From Candidatus Fokinia solitaria (GTDB taxonomy: Bacteria > Pseudomonadota > Alphaproteobacteria > Rickettsiales > Midichloriaceae): a stretch of 64,000 nt of DNA. The stretch is taken from NCBI GenBank assembly GCA_943325105.2, contig CALPOD020000002.1, positions 1-64,000 on the forward strand, read 5' to 3'. The notes under the pieces were generated by a model that was given only the letters and a program-made list of their open reading frames with translations, made no database searches and was not told the DNA's origin. Position 1 is the stretch's first letter. Every line of letters starts with the position of its first letter. Below, piece by piece: positions 8,712-17,613 of this stretch. The translations under genes and the position numbers were made by a program.

Positions 8712-10259
8712 ATGAGTGGCATTCCGATTCTTTCAATCTTAATAATACTACCTACAATCGCTGCCGCATTGCTTTTGTTTATAGGAGTATTTATAAAAAC
8801 AAATCACAAAAAGCATTTTGATATTTTTTCCAAGTATTACACTTTATCTATCTCACTTATAGAGCTAATACTAACTTTTTTAGTATATTCTGAATTCACA
8901 CCTAATAACTGGATGCAATTTAATGAGCAATATGATTGGATATCTCTCGGTGCTTTAAATATTAATATCTTACTTGGGATTGATGGTATTTCTCTCAGTT
9001 TTTTACTTTTAAATGCAATTCTAATGCCAATTTGTATTCTCGCAAGTTGGAATTATATCAATAAAAGAATATCGCTTTATTTCTCACTATTATTATTCAC
9101 TGAATCAATATTGATGGGATTTTTCTCATCATTGAATATCCTACTTTTTTACATATTCTTCGAAGCAGTGCTAATACCAATGTTTTTAATAATAGGAATA
9201 TGGGGTGGAAGCAAGCGGATCCACGCTACATATAAGTTCTTTCTTTATACTTTCTGTGGATCAATCTTGATGCTGATAGCAATTATATACATATCTATAC
9301 AGCAGTGCATTCCAATTGAGAATACGACTGGATTAGCATGTGAAGGTGGACCATCAAATATGGTTGTTCTTGGTGGATTTATCAATGAGCAATTCTGGCA
9401 AACACAGGAATGGCTGTGGTGGTTTATATTTATAGGTTTAGCTGTTAAAGTACCTATGTTCCCATTCCATACATGGCTTCCATATGCACACGTTCAAGCT
9501 CCTACAGGAGGTTCAATGATACTTGCTGGTATATTATTGAAGATGGGTGGATATGGTATGTTGAGACTACTGATAGACCCATTCCCTAAGCTCTCTGCAC
9601 AGTTCGCAGATATAGTAATAATAATAAGCATAATAGGCATTATCTATACATCTCTCGTTGCATTGGCTCAAAGTGATATGAAAAAACTCATAGCATATTC
9701 ATCAGTAGCTCATATGGGATATGTAACTGCAGGGATATTCTCAGGACAAGCTAGTGGTGTCAGTGGCGCTGTAATTCAAATGATAAGTCATGGAATAATA
9801 TCTCCAGCTCTTTTCTTCGTAGTTGGAGTGCTTTATGAAAGAACTCATACAAAAAAGATTTCGTTTTATAGTGGAGTTGCTAAAGTGATGCCGAAGCTTG
9901 CAATTTTCTTTATGATAACACTACTTGGATCGATTGGATTACCAGGTACATCTGGTTTTGTAGGAGAGTTTGCAACTATAACTGCAGCTATGCATAAAAA
10001 TATCTGGTATGGATTGCTCATGTGCAGTGGTGTTGTTCTTGGAGCTGTGTATATGTTGAAGTTATATGGGAATGTAATGTTTCATGATACAAATGAGAAT
10101 GTTATTTCTCTTAAAGATTTATCTGTAAGAGAGTGGTTCGTTTTAGCAATTCTTTCTGGGCTTACAATAGTCTTAGGTATATATCCAAGTTTCATTACAG
10201 TATGTATTGAACAGCCTCTGAATTATTTCGGACAATTTTATGAGTTTTCTATTAAGTAA
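8712..10259 (+). CDS. nuoM: NADH-quinone oxidoreductase subunit M
   Basis: Antiporter-like proton-channel subunit of complex I. The 515-residue protein contains ILLGIDGISLSFLLLN, FYIFFEAVLIPMFLIIGIWG with the buried Glu, FPFHTWLPYAHVQAPTGGS, LLKMGGYGMLR and IAYSSVAHMGYV, all typical of NuoM. Length is normal. It is part of the uninterrupted nuoJ-N run. Confidence 0.97.
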   Translation: MSGIPILSILIILPTIAAALLLFIGVFIKTNHKKHFDIFSKYYTLSISLIELILTFLVYSEFTPNNWMQFNEQYDWISLGALNINILLGIDGISLSFLLLNAILMPICILASWNYINKRISLYFSLLLFTESILMGFFSSLNILLFYIFFEAVLIPMFLIIGIWGGSKRIHATYKFFLYTFCGSILMLIAIIYISIQQCIPIENTTGLACEGGPSNMVVLGGFINEQFWQTQEWLWWFIFIGLAVKVPMFPFHTWLPYAHVQAPTGGSMILAGILLKMGGYGMLRLLIDPFPKLSAQFADIVIIISIIGIIYTSLVALAQSDMKKLIAYSSVAHMGYVTAGIFSGQASGVSGAVIQMISHGIISPALFFVVGVLYERTHTKKISFYSGVAKVMPKLAIFFMITLLGSIGLPGTSGFVGEFATITAAMHKNIWYGLLMCSGVVLGAVYMLKLYGNVMFHDTNENVISLKDLSVREWFVLAILSGLTIVLGIYPSFITVCIEQPLNYFGQFYEFSIK

Positions 10260-10277
10260 ATAATTTAAATATATACT

Positions 10278-11732
10278 ATGGATATTAATCAAATCATTTC
10301 TGATGCACAATTTATTACCTCAGAGATCACACTACTTGCTGTGAGCATTATAGGTCTGATGTATGGGCTTTTTATAAAAGATAAAATATTACATGTACAA
10401 GTAATATTGATTGCAGGAATGATCTTCAGTGGATTGCATATTTTTATACCAATGCCTGATGATGGTACGATTTTTAATCAATCGATCCAGTTAAATGAGA
10501 TCACAATGGTTTTCAGATTCTTAATATTAGTCGCAAGCATTATATCAATGCTCTTCATGATAGGTCAGAAAACTGATTTTGAAGTACCAATTTTGATTGT
10601 AATATCAACTGCTGCTCTTATGCTGATGGTTTCTAGCAACGATCTGATGACAATGTATCTAACGATGGAGCTGTCAGCAATTTCCATGTACATTTGTGTT
10701 GCATCTCACTTAAAAAGTTACAAATCAACTGAAGCTGCTCTTAAGTATTTTATTCTTGGAAGCATAGCTAGTTGTATTTTTATTTTGGGTACAAGTACGA
10801 TATCAGGGTTTGCAGGATCTTTCTCATTTGAAACCATTGGTGGATATTCAATAGAAACAGTTGATGGTGAAGTAGTACCTATCTTACTAGCTTTCAGTTC
10901 AATTATGATTATGAGTGCTTTTTTCTTCAAGATGGCAGCTGCGCCTTTTCATGCTTGGATTGCTGATGTCTATAATGGAGCGCCATGGTATATATCGTTA
11001 TTTCTTGGCAGTGTTTCAAAAATAGCTATTTTAGGTCTTTTAATTCGCTGTATCTTTTCACTTTTTGATAATGTGCAAATTCAAATGCAACACATTCTTG
11101 TTGTGATTTCTGTACTTTCAATGTTTATAGGTTCTATTGCAGCAATAATGCAAAAGGATTTAAAAAGAATCCTGGCATACAGCTCAATTGGTAATATGGG
11201 ATTTGCACTGGCGGCTATTTCAACAACGAGTTTAAATGGAATATCAAGTGGATTTGTATACATGATTTTGTATTCAATTGTAATTTTTATACCTGCATTT
11301 GCACTCATTGGATCATTAACGCCAGCTGACAGTGATTCATTGCTTTTAAAGGATTTGAGGAAATTAAATATTTCTAATCCTTATAAAACTGGAGCACTTG
11401 CATTTGTAATGTTATCTCTTGCTGGTTTACCACCATTTGCTGGATTCTTCGGAAAGCTTTATATGCTCATGCACCTTATAGCTCATGATATGGCAGTATT
11501 ATCAATACTTTTTGTAATGGCAGCAGTTTTAAGTAGCTTTTACTGTATCAAAATAATTAAAAATATTTATTTCACTAAGTATGAAGCATCTGGAGATGTT
11601 TGTGTACAATGTAATGTAGTTCCACATGAAATAATTCTACTGTCTATCTTGTGTGGATTAAATATTCTTTATTGTGTTTATTCAAGTCAAGTAATGACTT
11701 TCTTTTTAGAGCTTTTCAACACTTTGCTTTGA
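10278..11732 (+). CDS. nuoN: NADH-quinone oxidoreductase subunit N
   Basis: Third antiporter-like membrane subunit of complex I. Its 484 residues show the NuoN blocks MTMYLTMELSAISMYI, ALKYFILGSIAS, FKMAAAPFHAWIADVYNGAP and KRILAYSSIGNMGFALAAI. It ends the nuo run, and a hairpin with a T-run lies just downstream. Confidence 0.97.
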   Translation: MDINQIISDAQFITSEITLLAVSIIGLMYGLFIKDKILHVQVILIAGMIFSGLHIFIPMPDDGTIFNQSIQLNEITMVFRFLILVASIISMLFMIGQKTDFEVPILIVISTAALMLMVSSNDLMTMYLTMELSAISMYICVASHLKSYKSTEAALKYFILGSIASCIFILGTSTISGFAGSFSFETIGGYSIETVDGEVVPILLAFSSIMIMSAFFFKMAAAPFHAWIADVYNGAPWYISLFLGSVSKIAILGLLIRCIFSLFDNVQIQMQHILVVISVLSMFIGSIAAIMQKDLKRILAYSSIGNMGFALAAISTTSLNGISSGFVYMILYSIVIFIPAFALIGSLTPADSDSLLLKDLRKLNISNPYKTGALAFVMLSLAGLPPFAGFFGKLYMLMHLIAHDMAVLSILFVMAAVLSSFYCIKIIKNIYFTKYEASGDVCVQCNVVPHEIILLSILCGLNILYCVYSSQVMTFFLELFNTLL

Positions 11733-11753
11733 GATTAGTAAAAATATTTGAAC

Positions 11754-11780
11754 AATGATATGATTTATCATTATTTTTTT
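11754..11780 (+). terminator. Probable rho-independent terminator after nuoN
   Basis: A 7-bp AT-rich stem (AATGATA with TATCATT) and a 5-base loop at 11754-11772, followed by an A and seven T. It lies between the nuoN stop and the prfA start. The stem is weak, but this is the expected form in such an AT-rich genome. Confidence 0.5.
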
Positions 11781-11788
11781 ATTTATTT

Positions 11789-12868
11789 ATGTCATTTGAA
11801 AAAAAACTTGAAAAAATCCTTGAGAAATATGAAAGTCTAAATCAAAAGTTTTTAGATGCATCTAAACTTGACAGAGAAGAGTTTGCAGAACTTTCCAGGG
11901 AGCAGTCAGAAATAGAACCTATAGCACTCGCTATTCAAAAATATAAATCTAAGCTTAATGAGTCAGAAGAACTCAGAAGTATTATTAGTGATCCGAATAC
12001 AGATCTCGAGTTTAAGAACATGGCATCAGACGATCTACAGAACAATAAGGAATCTATAGAAAGAATGCTTCATGATTTGCGAGTCATTCTTCTGCCTAAA
12101 GATGTTAATGATAATAAAAACGTTATCCTTGAGATTAGAGCTGGTACTGGAGGCGATGAAGCAGCATTATTTGTAGCTGTTTTATTAAAAATGTACAGAA
12201 GATATTGTGAAAGGCAAAAGTGGCAATTTGAACTGTTATCAACTACAGAAACTGGACTGCATGGATATAAAGAAGTACTCGCATCAATTACAGGTAATGG
12301 TGTATTTGCAAGACTAAAGTTTGAATCAGGCGGTCATAGAGTACAAAGAGTCCCAGAAACAGAAACAAGCGGTCGCATACACACTTCTGCCGCCACTGTC
12401 GCAATACTGCCAGCTGCAGAGGATGTCGAATTACATATAGATGAAAAAGAACTCAGAATTGATGTTTATAGATCTAGTGGAGCAGGTGGCCAGCACGTCA
12501 ACACAACAGATAGTGCAGTCAGGATAACTCACATACCAACTGGAATTTCTGTTCAATGTCAGGATGGTCGTTCTCAGCATAAAAATAAAGACAAGGCAAT
12601 GCAGGTTCTAAGATCAAGGTTATATGATATGGAGCTTGAGAAGAAGCAATCTGAGAGATCAGAAACAAGAAAGCTACAAATCGGTAGCGGTGATAGATCT
12701 GAAAGAATTAGAACATACAATTATTCACAAAGTAGAGTTACTGACCACAGGATAAATCTTACTTTACATAGCCTCTCTGAGATAGTTAATGATGGGGAGC
12801 TTGATCAAATAATAGATAGATTAATTACAGAAGATCAGTCAAGTAAACTTTCTGAGATGCATGAGTAA
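11789..12868 (+). CDS. prfA: Peptide chain release factor 1
   Basis: Recognises UAA and UAG and triggers peptide release on the ribosome. The 359 residues include the codon-recognition tripeptide as PET (189-191, PxT class) and the catalytic GGQ (233-235) in SSGAGGQHVNTTDSAVR. This is normal RF1 length and domain order. It starts 56 bases after nuoN, behind the terminator-like hairpin. Confidence 0.97.
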   Translation: MSFEKKLEKILEKYESLNQKFLDASKLDREEFAELSREQSEIEPIALAIQKYKSKLNESEELRSIISDPNTDLEFKNMASDDLQNNKESIERMLHDLRVILLPKDVNDNKNVILEIRAGTGGDEAALFVAVLLKMYRRYCERQKWQFELLSTTETGLHGYKEVLASITGNGVFARLKFESGGHRVQRVPETETSGRIHTSAATVAILPAAEDVELHIDEKELRIDVYRSSGAGGQHVNTTDSAVRITHIPTGISVQCQDGRSQHKNKDKAMQVLRSRLYDMELEKKQSERSETRKLQIGSGDRSERIRTYNYSQSRVTDHRINLTLHSLSEIVNDGELDQIIDRLITEDQSSKLSEMHE

Positions 12869-12943
12869 CAAATAACTTAATTTGTTGTTTATCATGATGC
12901 ATAATAGTATTCGTAGGTATATAAAACAATAAATTGTCAGATA

Positions 12944-13222
12944 ATGGAAAATATAATACAAGATTTCATAAAATTTGATATACAAACAAAGAGTGATTTT
13001 ATAGATAATGAGTGGCTTGAGATCTTAAAAAGTGATTCTGAAAGTAGTCAAAAAGTCAAGATCTTTACATCTATCTTTCCTTATTTATCAGAAGATCTAA
13101 AAATAAAATTATGGAATTCTTCTGAAAATTTAATTAATTCATATGATGCGGCTTCCAGAGCATCAATAATAAGCAGATTCATAGAACACTGTGGATCCTG
13201 CATTAAAAACAGAATTGTTTAA
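12944..13222 (+). pseudogene. Unknown helical repeat protein, 5' part of a frameshifted gene
   Basis: I do not recognise the family. This 92-residue piece is predicted helical and carries one copy of a repeat, FIDNEWLEILKSD followed by KVKIFTSIFPYLSEDL. The next frame, which overlaps by 32 bases, carries a second copy: FIDTEWMEILRSN and then a KTEVFKNIYQHLNLDL block. The two open frames total 706 bases, one more than a multiple of three. A single extra base near 13190 therefore best explains the split. The gene is either disrupted, or has become two coupled genes with a GTG start at 13191. Confidence 0.55.
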
Positions 13223-13649
13223 AAACCACTCATCAAATGTCAAATATTCAGTAGAAAATCTACAAAATATTGATCAAGATATACTAAAAGTTTTTGAAAA
13301 CTTGGAAGTGGAACATAAGAAAAGCTTTATAGATACTGAGTGGATGGAAATTTTAAGGAGTAATCTTATTACAAAATCTCAAAAAACTGAGGTTTTTAAA
13401 AACATATATCAGCATTTAAATCTAGATCTACAAGGTCAATTGTCAAAAATATTAGAAGATTTAAATACAGGTGATCCAAGTGCAAAGATTTCAGCTGGGA
13501 TGGATTGTGTATATAATAAGTTTCTGCAGAGTGAAATTCTTAGAACTATGAAAGAACAATTATTCAATGAATTTAAAGAGTTTATTGATTCAAATCATGA
13601 TGAGGCTTTACAGCAAGATGCTGTTGTAAATAGCTTTGATGAATTATAA
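13191..13649 (+). pseudogene. Unknown helical repeat protein, 3' part of a frameshifted gene
   Basis: This 152-residue frame continues the repeat protein begun at 12944, shifted by one base. Its only start at the junction is GTG at 13191. The second repeat copy runs from about residue 35 to 90, and a charged helical tail follows (about 115-140). The full-length protein would be about 235 residues with two repeats. It could be a secreted effector of the T4SS, but only its lineage-specific, helical, charged nature suggests that. Confidence 0.5.
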
Positions 13650-13664
13650 AAGTTTTTGAAAATA

Positions 13665-13693
13665 ATCATTTAAATAAAAAATGATGCTTTTTT
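13665..13693 (+). terminator. Rho-independent terminator
   Basis: Stem ATCATTT with AAATGAT (7 bp, 7-base loop, 13665-13685), then GC and six T at 13688-13693. It lies 16 bases after the repeat-protein stop and should end that transcript. Confidence 0.6.
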
Positions 13694-13724
13694 AAGTGTT
13701 GTTTTTTATCCATAGCGCTCTAAA

Positions 13725-13752
13725 TTGTTATATTAATGACTTGCTTTATAAA
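13725..13752 (+). promoter_or_regulatory. Possible sigma70 promoter
   Basis: TTGTTA at 13725-13730, a 16-bp spacer and TATAAA at 13747-13752, about 45 bases before the start at 13798 and after a terminator. This fits independent transcription of the next unknown gene. Confidence 0.35.
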
Positions 13753-13797
13753 AGAAATATAACTATGTTTTTAATTAAAAAGATTATTCAAATATAA

Positions 13798-14553
13798 ATG
13801 ATAGGTTCTGCTATAGAAAGTGGTAAAGTTATTGTAACAACGGCTGTAAACATTGTAGGAGGCTTTGTTAAATCTACGAAAGACAATATTGAAAAATATC
13901 AAAACAATCAAAAACTTAAGAATGAAATATTAGAAGAATCTAAAGGATTTCAGTATCTTAACGATGAAGGTAGAAAGAATTTTATAAAAAAGATTCTATT
14001 AAGTCAATTTCTCAATGTTGATGAGAAAATAAATTTACTTAAAAAGTGTATTGCGAAACTTAATAAAGATGAAGACATAAAAAATTTATTAGAATCAGAT
14101 TCTGTTAAAGATTTTCTGTCAGTAAATAAAATTTATTCTGATCCTAAAAAAAGAAATGATTTTTTTGCTGGACATATAAAATATGTTCTAGACAGTAAAT
14201 CTATTTTTGAAGATAAAGCAAAAATTGTCTTTCTTTTAAATGAATTTTCAAAGTGTGAAGATCTTTATGCAAAGAAAACATTATTAAAACTAGATGAAGT
14301 AGTAGATTTTTTAAATCCTCTGTTACCAGAAGTAAAAATAGCTTTTGCACAAAAGATTGTGCCACAAATTGATTGCCCAGATTATAAAAAAGAGTTTACA
14401 GCTAGTTTATTTGACAATCATGATCAACCAAAAGAAAATCAGATAATAAATCTCAATTCTTTAGATGATCCAAACAATGATAATAGTTGGACAAAATTGG
14501 TGCAAGAAACTCAGCACAAGAAATCACGCAAAGGAAAATTTAATATGTCGTAA
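13798..14553 (+). CDS. Unknown helical protein, possible effector
   Basis: A 251-residue protein that I do not recognise. A hydrophobic, glycine-containing N-terminal helix (about 1-25) is followed by long charged helices. The segment FFAGHIKYVLDSKS to about residue 205 has a spacing of aromatic and acidic positions like the repeats of the neighbour at 12944-13649, so the genes may be paralogs. The C-terminus is basic and hydrophilic (HKKSRKGKFNMS), a trait seen in T4SS substrates. Codon use resembles the neighbours. The function is unknown. Confidence 0.6.
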   Translation: MIGSAIESGKVIVTTAVNIVGGFVKSTKDNIEKYQNNQKLKNEILEESKGFQYLNDEGRKNFIKKILLSQFLNVDEKINLLKKCIAKLNKDEDIKNLLESDSVKDFLSVNKIYSDPKKRNDFFAGHIKYVLDSKSIFEDKAKIVFLLNEFSKCEDLYAKKTLLKLDEVVDFLNPLLPEVKIAFAQKIVPQIDCPDYKKEFTASLFDNHDQPKENQIINLNSLDDPNNDNSWTKLVQETQHKKSRKGKFNMS

Positions 14554-14666
14554 AATTACATAATTTTTTTATATCTAGTTATGTGATTTTATAAATTGAT
14601 TGATCGCTTAGTTACAGTCTGTCACACTTATATATGTGAATAATAATCATACTATTTTCTTCATAT

Positions 14667-15407
14667 ATGACCGAAATATATCATAAAAACCAAAGAAGAG
14701 TATTAGTTACGGGTGGAACAAGAGGGATAGGAAAACAAATAGCACTAGCATTTAAAGAAAACGGAGACAATGTTGTTGTAGGATATGCCAACAATGTAGA
14801 AACAGCACAAAAGTTTGAAAAAGAACATGGCATCAAAACTTTTAAATGGGATGTCAGTGACTTCAAACAATGTCAATCAATTATCTCTAAAATCAAGGAA
14901 GCGCTCGGTGGTGAGATAGAAATTCTAATAAATAATGCCGGTATTACAAGAGATAAAATGCTGCATAAGCAGGAATATGACAACTGGCTACAGGTTATAT
15001 CAAGTGATCTCACATCAGTTTTCAATATGTCCAGATTAGTAATAGAAAACATGCGAACAGCTCAGTATGGCCGCATTATAAATATCAGCTCCGTCAATGC
15101 AAATGGTGCAGTGGGTCAGACAAATTATTCTGCTGCAAAAGCTGGAATAGAAGGTTTTACAAAAAGTTTAGCCCTTGAAAGTGCAAAGTTAGGAATAACA
15201 GTTAATGCAATTGCACCTGGATATATTGAAACAGAAATGGTCAGCGCAGTGCCTAAAGATATACTGGAATCAATTATAGCTAAAGTTCCAGCTAACAGAC
15301 TCGGTAAAGCTGAAGAGATAGCACAAACAGCATTGTTTTTAGCAAGCCCTCCTGCAAGCTTTATCACTGGTGCTATTATACCTGTAAATGGTGGATTACA
15401 TATGTAA
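14667..15407 (+). CDS. phbB: Acetoacetyl-CoA reductase (PhbB-type short-chain dehydrogenase)
   Basis: NADPH-dependent reduction of acetoacetyl-CoA to 3-hydroxybutyryl-CoA, the second step of polyhydroxybutyrate synthesis. Seen: the Rossmann motif TGGTRGIG (15-22), NNAG (89-92), and the catalytic Ser142, Tyr154 and Lys158 in SSVNANGAVGQTNYSAAKAG. The GQTNYSAAKAG form and TFKWDVSDF favour PhbB over FabG. Thiolase and PHB synthase are not in the window, so a FabG-like role cannot be excluded. A perfect palindrome covers the stop codon. Confidence 0.82.
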   Translation: MTEIYHKNQRRVLVTGGTRGIGKQIALAFKENGDNVVVGYANNVETAQKFEKEHGIKTFKWDVSDFKQCQSIISKIKEALGGEIEILINNAGITRDKMLHKQEYDNWLQVISSDLTSVFNMSRLVIENMRTAQYGRIINISSVNANGAVGQTNYSAAKAGIEGFTKSLALESAKLGITVNAIAPGYIETEMVSAVPKDILESIIAKVPANRLGKAEEIAQTALFLASPPASFITGAIIPVNGGLHM

Positions 15408-15410
15408 TCC
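15393..15410. terminator. Perfect 18-bp palindrome between convergent phbB and rnd
   Basis: GGATTACATATGTAATCC reads the same on both strands and includes the phbB stop codon. It sits where two transcripts converge, so a bidirectional terminator or RNA-end stabiliser is plausible. No long T-run is adjacent, so this is uncertain. Confidence 0.4.
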
Positions 15411-15425
15411 ATTCACTTAGAAGCA

Positions 15426-16553
15426 TTAATCCAGATTTTTTAATAGATTTTCAACATATTTTCCAAATACTTCATATCTCCATCCTTGAGAAAACTTCTT
15501 AGTGATTTGGTTCTGTGCAATGATGGTTATTATATCGTCTTTTTTGGCTATAAGTGATTGGGTGATTTTACTTTTCTTACTGCAAGATTTCAAAAGAGAT
15601 TTTAATAATTCTAAAGATTTAGGTTTAGAAAAAATCACTTCTCTTTTTTTGAAACATTTTTTTAAAACTTCCTCAGACTTTTCTAACTCATCACTAGATA
15701 CTTCTGAAAAATTTATTGTTTGCATGATTGATTCTAAAATCTGCTTTTTGATTTTAACTCGTTTTATTTTTGAAATATCATTTGTAAAATTATTGCGGGC
15801 GATTTTATTAACTAAATCTTGTAAAATTGAATCTTCAAGGACTCTAGAACGAATTTTATCATTTTCTAATGAAAATTTCTCACGCCATATTATAAGTTTA
15901 CGATACACAGAAACATGTTTAGAAGTAAAAGAACTATCTTTTTTAATACCCATAATAAGCTTTTCTAATAGTTCCTCACAATTTCTTTCAAAATCAAAAT
16001 GTATTATCCTCTGCATCTCTTCATTAGCCCATAAGTACTTATCTTTCCCTAGAGCATTTTTTATTTTTGGGAATAAATTGTATAAATACGTTACATCTCT
16101 CTCTGCATACAATAGCTGGTTTTTTGATAGTGGACGCTGTACCCAATCGGAGAACTGTAATGTTTTATCAACTTTTTCATTTAGAAAATCTTTTACTAAA
16201 ATATCATAGCTTGGTGTTTCATAATCTCCGAGAAACATTGAGGCAACCTGTACATCAAAGATATTTTGTGGCCTGATTGAGAAAATTTTGTATAAAACAT
16301 CTAAATCTTGTTTTATTGCATGAAACACCTTAATAATTTTTGGATCAACTAGAATTTGAATGATTGGTGACCAATCAATATCTTGTGAATATAAATCACA
16401 TATAAAAGACTTTCCATTATCAAAACAAAACTGTAATAGTGATGGTGTTGGATAATAAACCCCTTTACTTCTTGAAAACTCAGTATCAAATGCTATATAA
16501 TCATTTATGAGACTACAAATTTCTTTTAAATCATTGCTTGTTTTTATAATCAT
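15426..16553 (-). CDS. rnd: Ribonuclease D
   Basis: 3'-5' exoribonuclease of the DEDDy type that trims tRNA 3' ends. Catalytic residues seen: D23 and E25 (AFDTEFSRSK), the KQDLDVL Asp (83 or 85), and Y149/D153 (YAERDVTYLY). The C-terminal part (about 195-375) is the HRDC-like helical region, of usual length for 375 residues. It converges with phbB, with an 18-base gap holding part of a palindrome. Confidence 0.93.
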   Translation of the reverse strand: MIIKTSNDLKEICSLINDYIAFDTEFSRSKGVYYPTPSLLQFCFDNGKSFICDLYSQDIDWSPIIQILVDPKIIKVFHAIKQDLDVLYKIFSIRPQNIFDVQVASMFLGDYETPSYDILVKDFLNEKVDKTLQFSDWVQRPLSKNQLLYAERDVTYLYNLFPKIKNALGKDKYLWANEEMQRIIHFDFERNCEELLEKLIMGIKKDSSFTSKHVSVYRKLIIWREKFSLENDKIRSRVLEDSILQDLVNKIARNNFTNDISKIKRVKIKKQILESIMQTINFSEVSSDELEKSEEVLKKCFKKREVIFSKPKSLELLKSLLKSCSKKSKITQSLIAKKDDIITIIAQNQITKKFSQGWRYEVFGKYVENLLKNLD

Positions 16554-16605
16554 TTGATTGTTAGAATTCTCTTTTGTAAAAATTTTATCATATATATGCT
16601 TTAAT

Positions 16606-17508
16606 ATGTATCAAAACTTACCACAAATCAGAGGAAAATACCGATTTAAGGTTAATCTAGCAAAAATGTGTTGGTTTGGAGTAGGTGGTAATGCGGCAGT
16701 TATTTTCACACCAAGCGATATTGATGATCTTATTTACTTTCTACAAAATAAAGGAGATATACCAATTTTCACATTCGGTGTAGGTTCAAATATTTTAATA
16801 AGGGATGGGGGTTTTTATGGTGTGGTTATCAGACTTGGTCAGAGTATGAATTTCATTCAACAGATTGATAAAGATGTAATAAAAGTAGGTGCTAGTGTGC
16901 TTGATCAAAACGTTTCAAATTTTGCTATACAACATTCAATAGGTGGGCTAGAATTTTTATCTGGAATACCTGGTACAGTTGGTGGGGGTTTAGCAATGAA
17001 TGCTGGAGCTTATGGAAAAGAATTTAGAGATATAGTGATGAAGGTGCAAGCAATTGATATAAATGGTAAGCTTATATCGTTTACTAATCAAGAGATGGGT
17101 TTTAAATATAGATCTAATTCTATAAATAAAGAAATAATTTTTTTAAGTACTGAATTAAAAGGTTTTGAATGTAGTCAATCTGCAATAATTAAAAAAGTTG
17201 AGCAAATAAAAACCAATAGACTCGATACACAACCAGTTAAAGGAATTAAAACTGGTGGTTCAACATTTAAAAATCCAGATGGATTGAAAGCTTGGAAATT
17301 AATAGATGAAGCTGGATGCAGAGGTTTTAAAATAGGTGGTGCAGAAGTTTCACAAATGCATTGTAACTTTTTCATTAATAATGGATCTGCTACGGCAAAA
17401 GACATTGAAGACCTTATAGATAAGGTACAAGAAAAAGTTTTTATAAAAAGTGGTATCATGCTCCAAAAAGAATTAGTTATTTTAGGTAAAAAAATTGAGA
17501 CATGTTGA
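16606..17508 (+). CDS. murB: UDP-N-acetylenolpyruvoylglucosamine reductase
   Basis: FAD enzyme that forms UDP-MurNAc, the second committed step of peptidoglycan synthesis. Seen: the FAD-binding TFGVGSNILIRDGG (56-69), SGIPGTVGGGLAMNAGAYG, KYRSNSI and KTGGSTFKNPDG with the catalytic Ser, matching the shorter rickettsial/Gram-positive type II form. I chose ATG 16606 (300 residues), which fits family length; the frame is open back to a TTG at 16558, adding 16 residues with no homology visible to me. Confidence 0.93.
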   Translation: MYQNLPQIRGKYRFKVNLAKMCWFGVGGNAAVIFTPSDIDDLIYFLQNKGDIPIFTFGVGSNILIRDGGFYGVVIRLGQSMNFIQQIDKDVIKVGASVLDQNVSNFAIQHSIGGLEFLSGIPGTVGGGLAMNAGAYGKEFRDIVMKVQAIDINGKLISFTNQEMGFKYRSNSINKEIIFLSTELKGFECSQSAIIKKVEQIKTNRLDTQPVKGIKTGGSTFKNPDGLKAWKLIDEAGCRGFKIGGAEVSQMHCNFFINNGSATAKDIEDLIDKVQEKVFIKSGIMLQKELVILGKKIETC

Positions 17509-17550
17509 TGGAATGCAACACTTTTATTTAAAAAAATTTAATAGTATTGG

Positions 17551-17585
17551 TGGTATATTGAGAAATAATATCCTTGAGTATACCA
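17551..17585 (+). promoter_or_regulatory. Inverted repeat upstream of sodB
   Basis: TGGTATA at 17551-17557 and TATACCA at 17579-17585, separated by 21 bases, lie 29 bases before the sodB start, where a promoter and operator would be. The arms are short, so this is a candidate operator only. Confidence 0.3.
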
Positions 17586-17613
17586 TCTTCAATATAGAAA
17601 AATAAGGAAATTT

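Noticed and set aside
15502-16209. Long forward frame inside rnd
   Set aside because: It is antisense to a complete RNase D with all catalytic motifs and shows no protein-like motif of its own.
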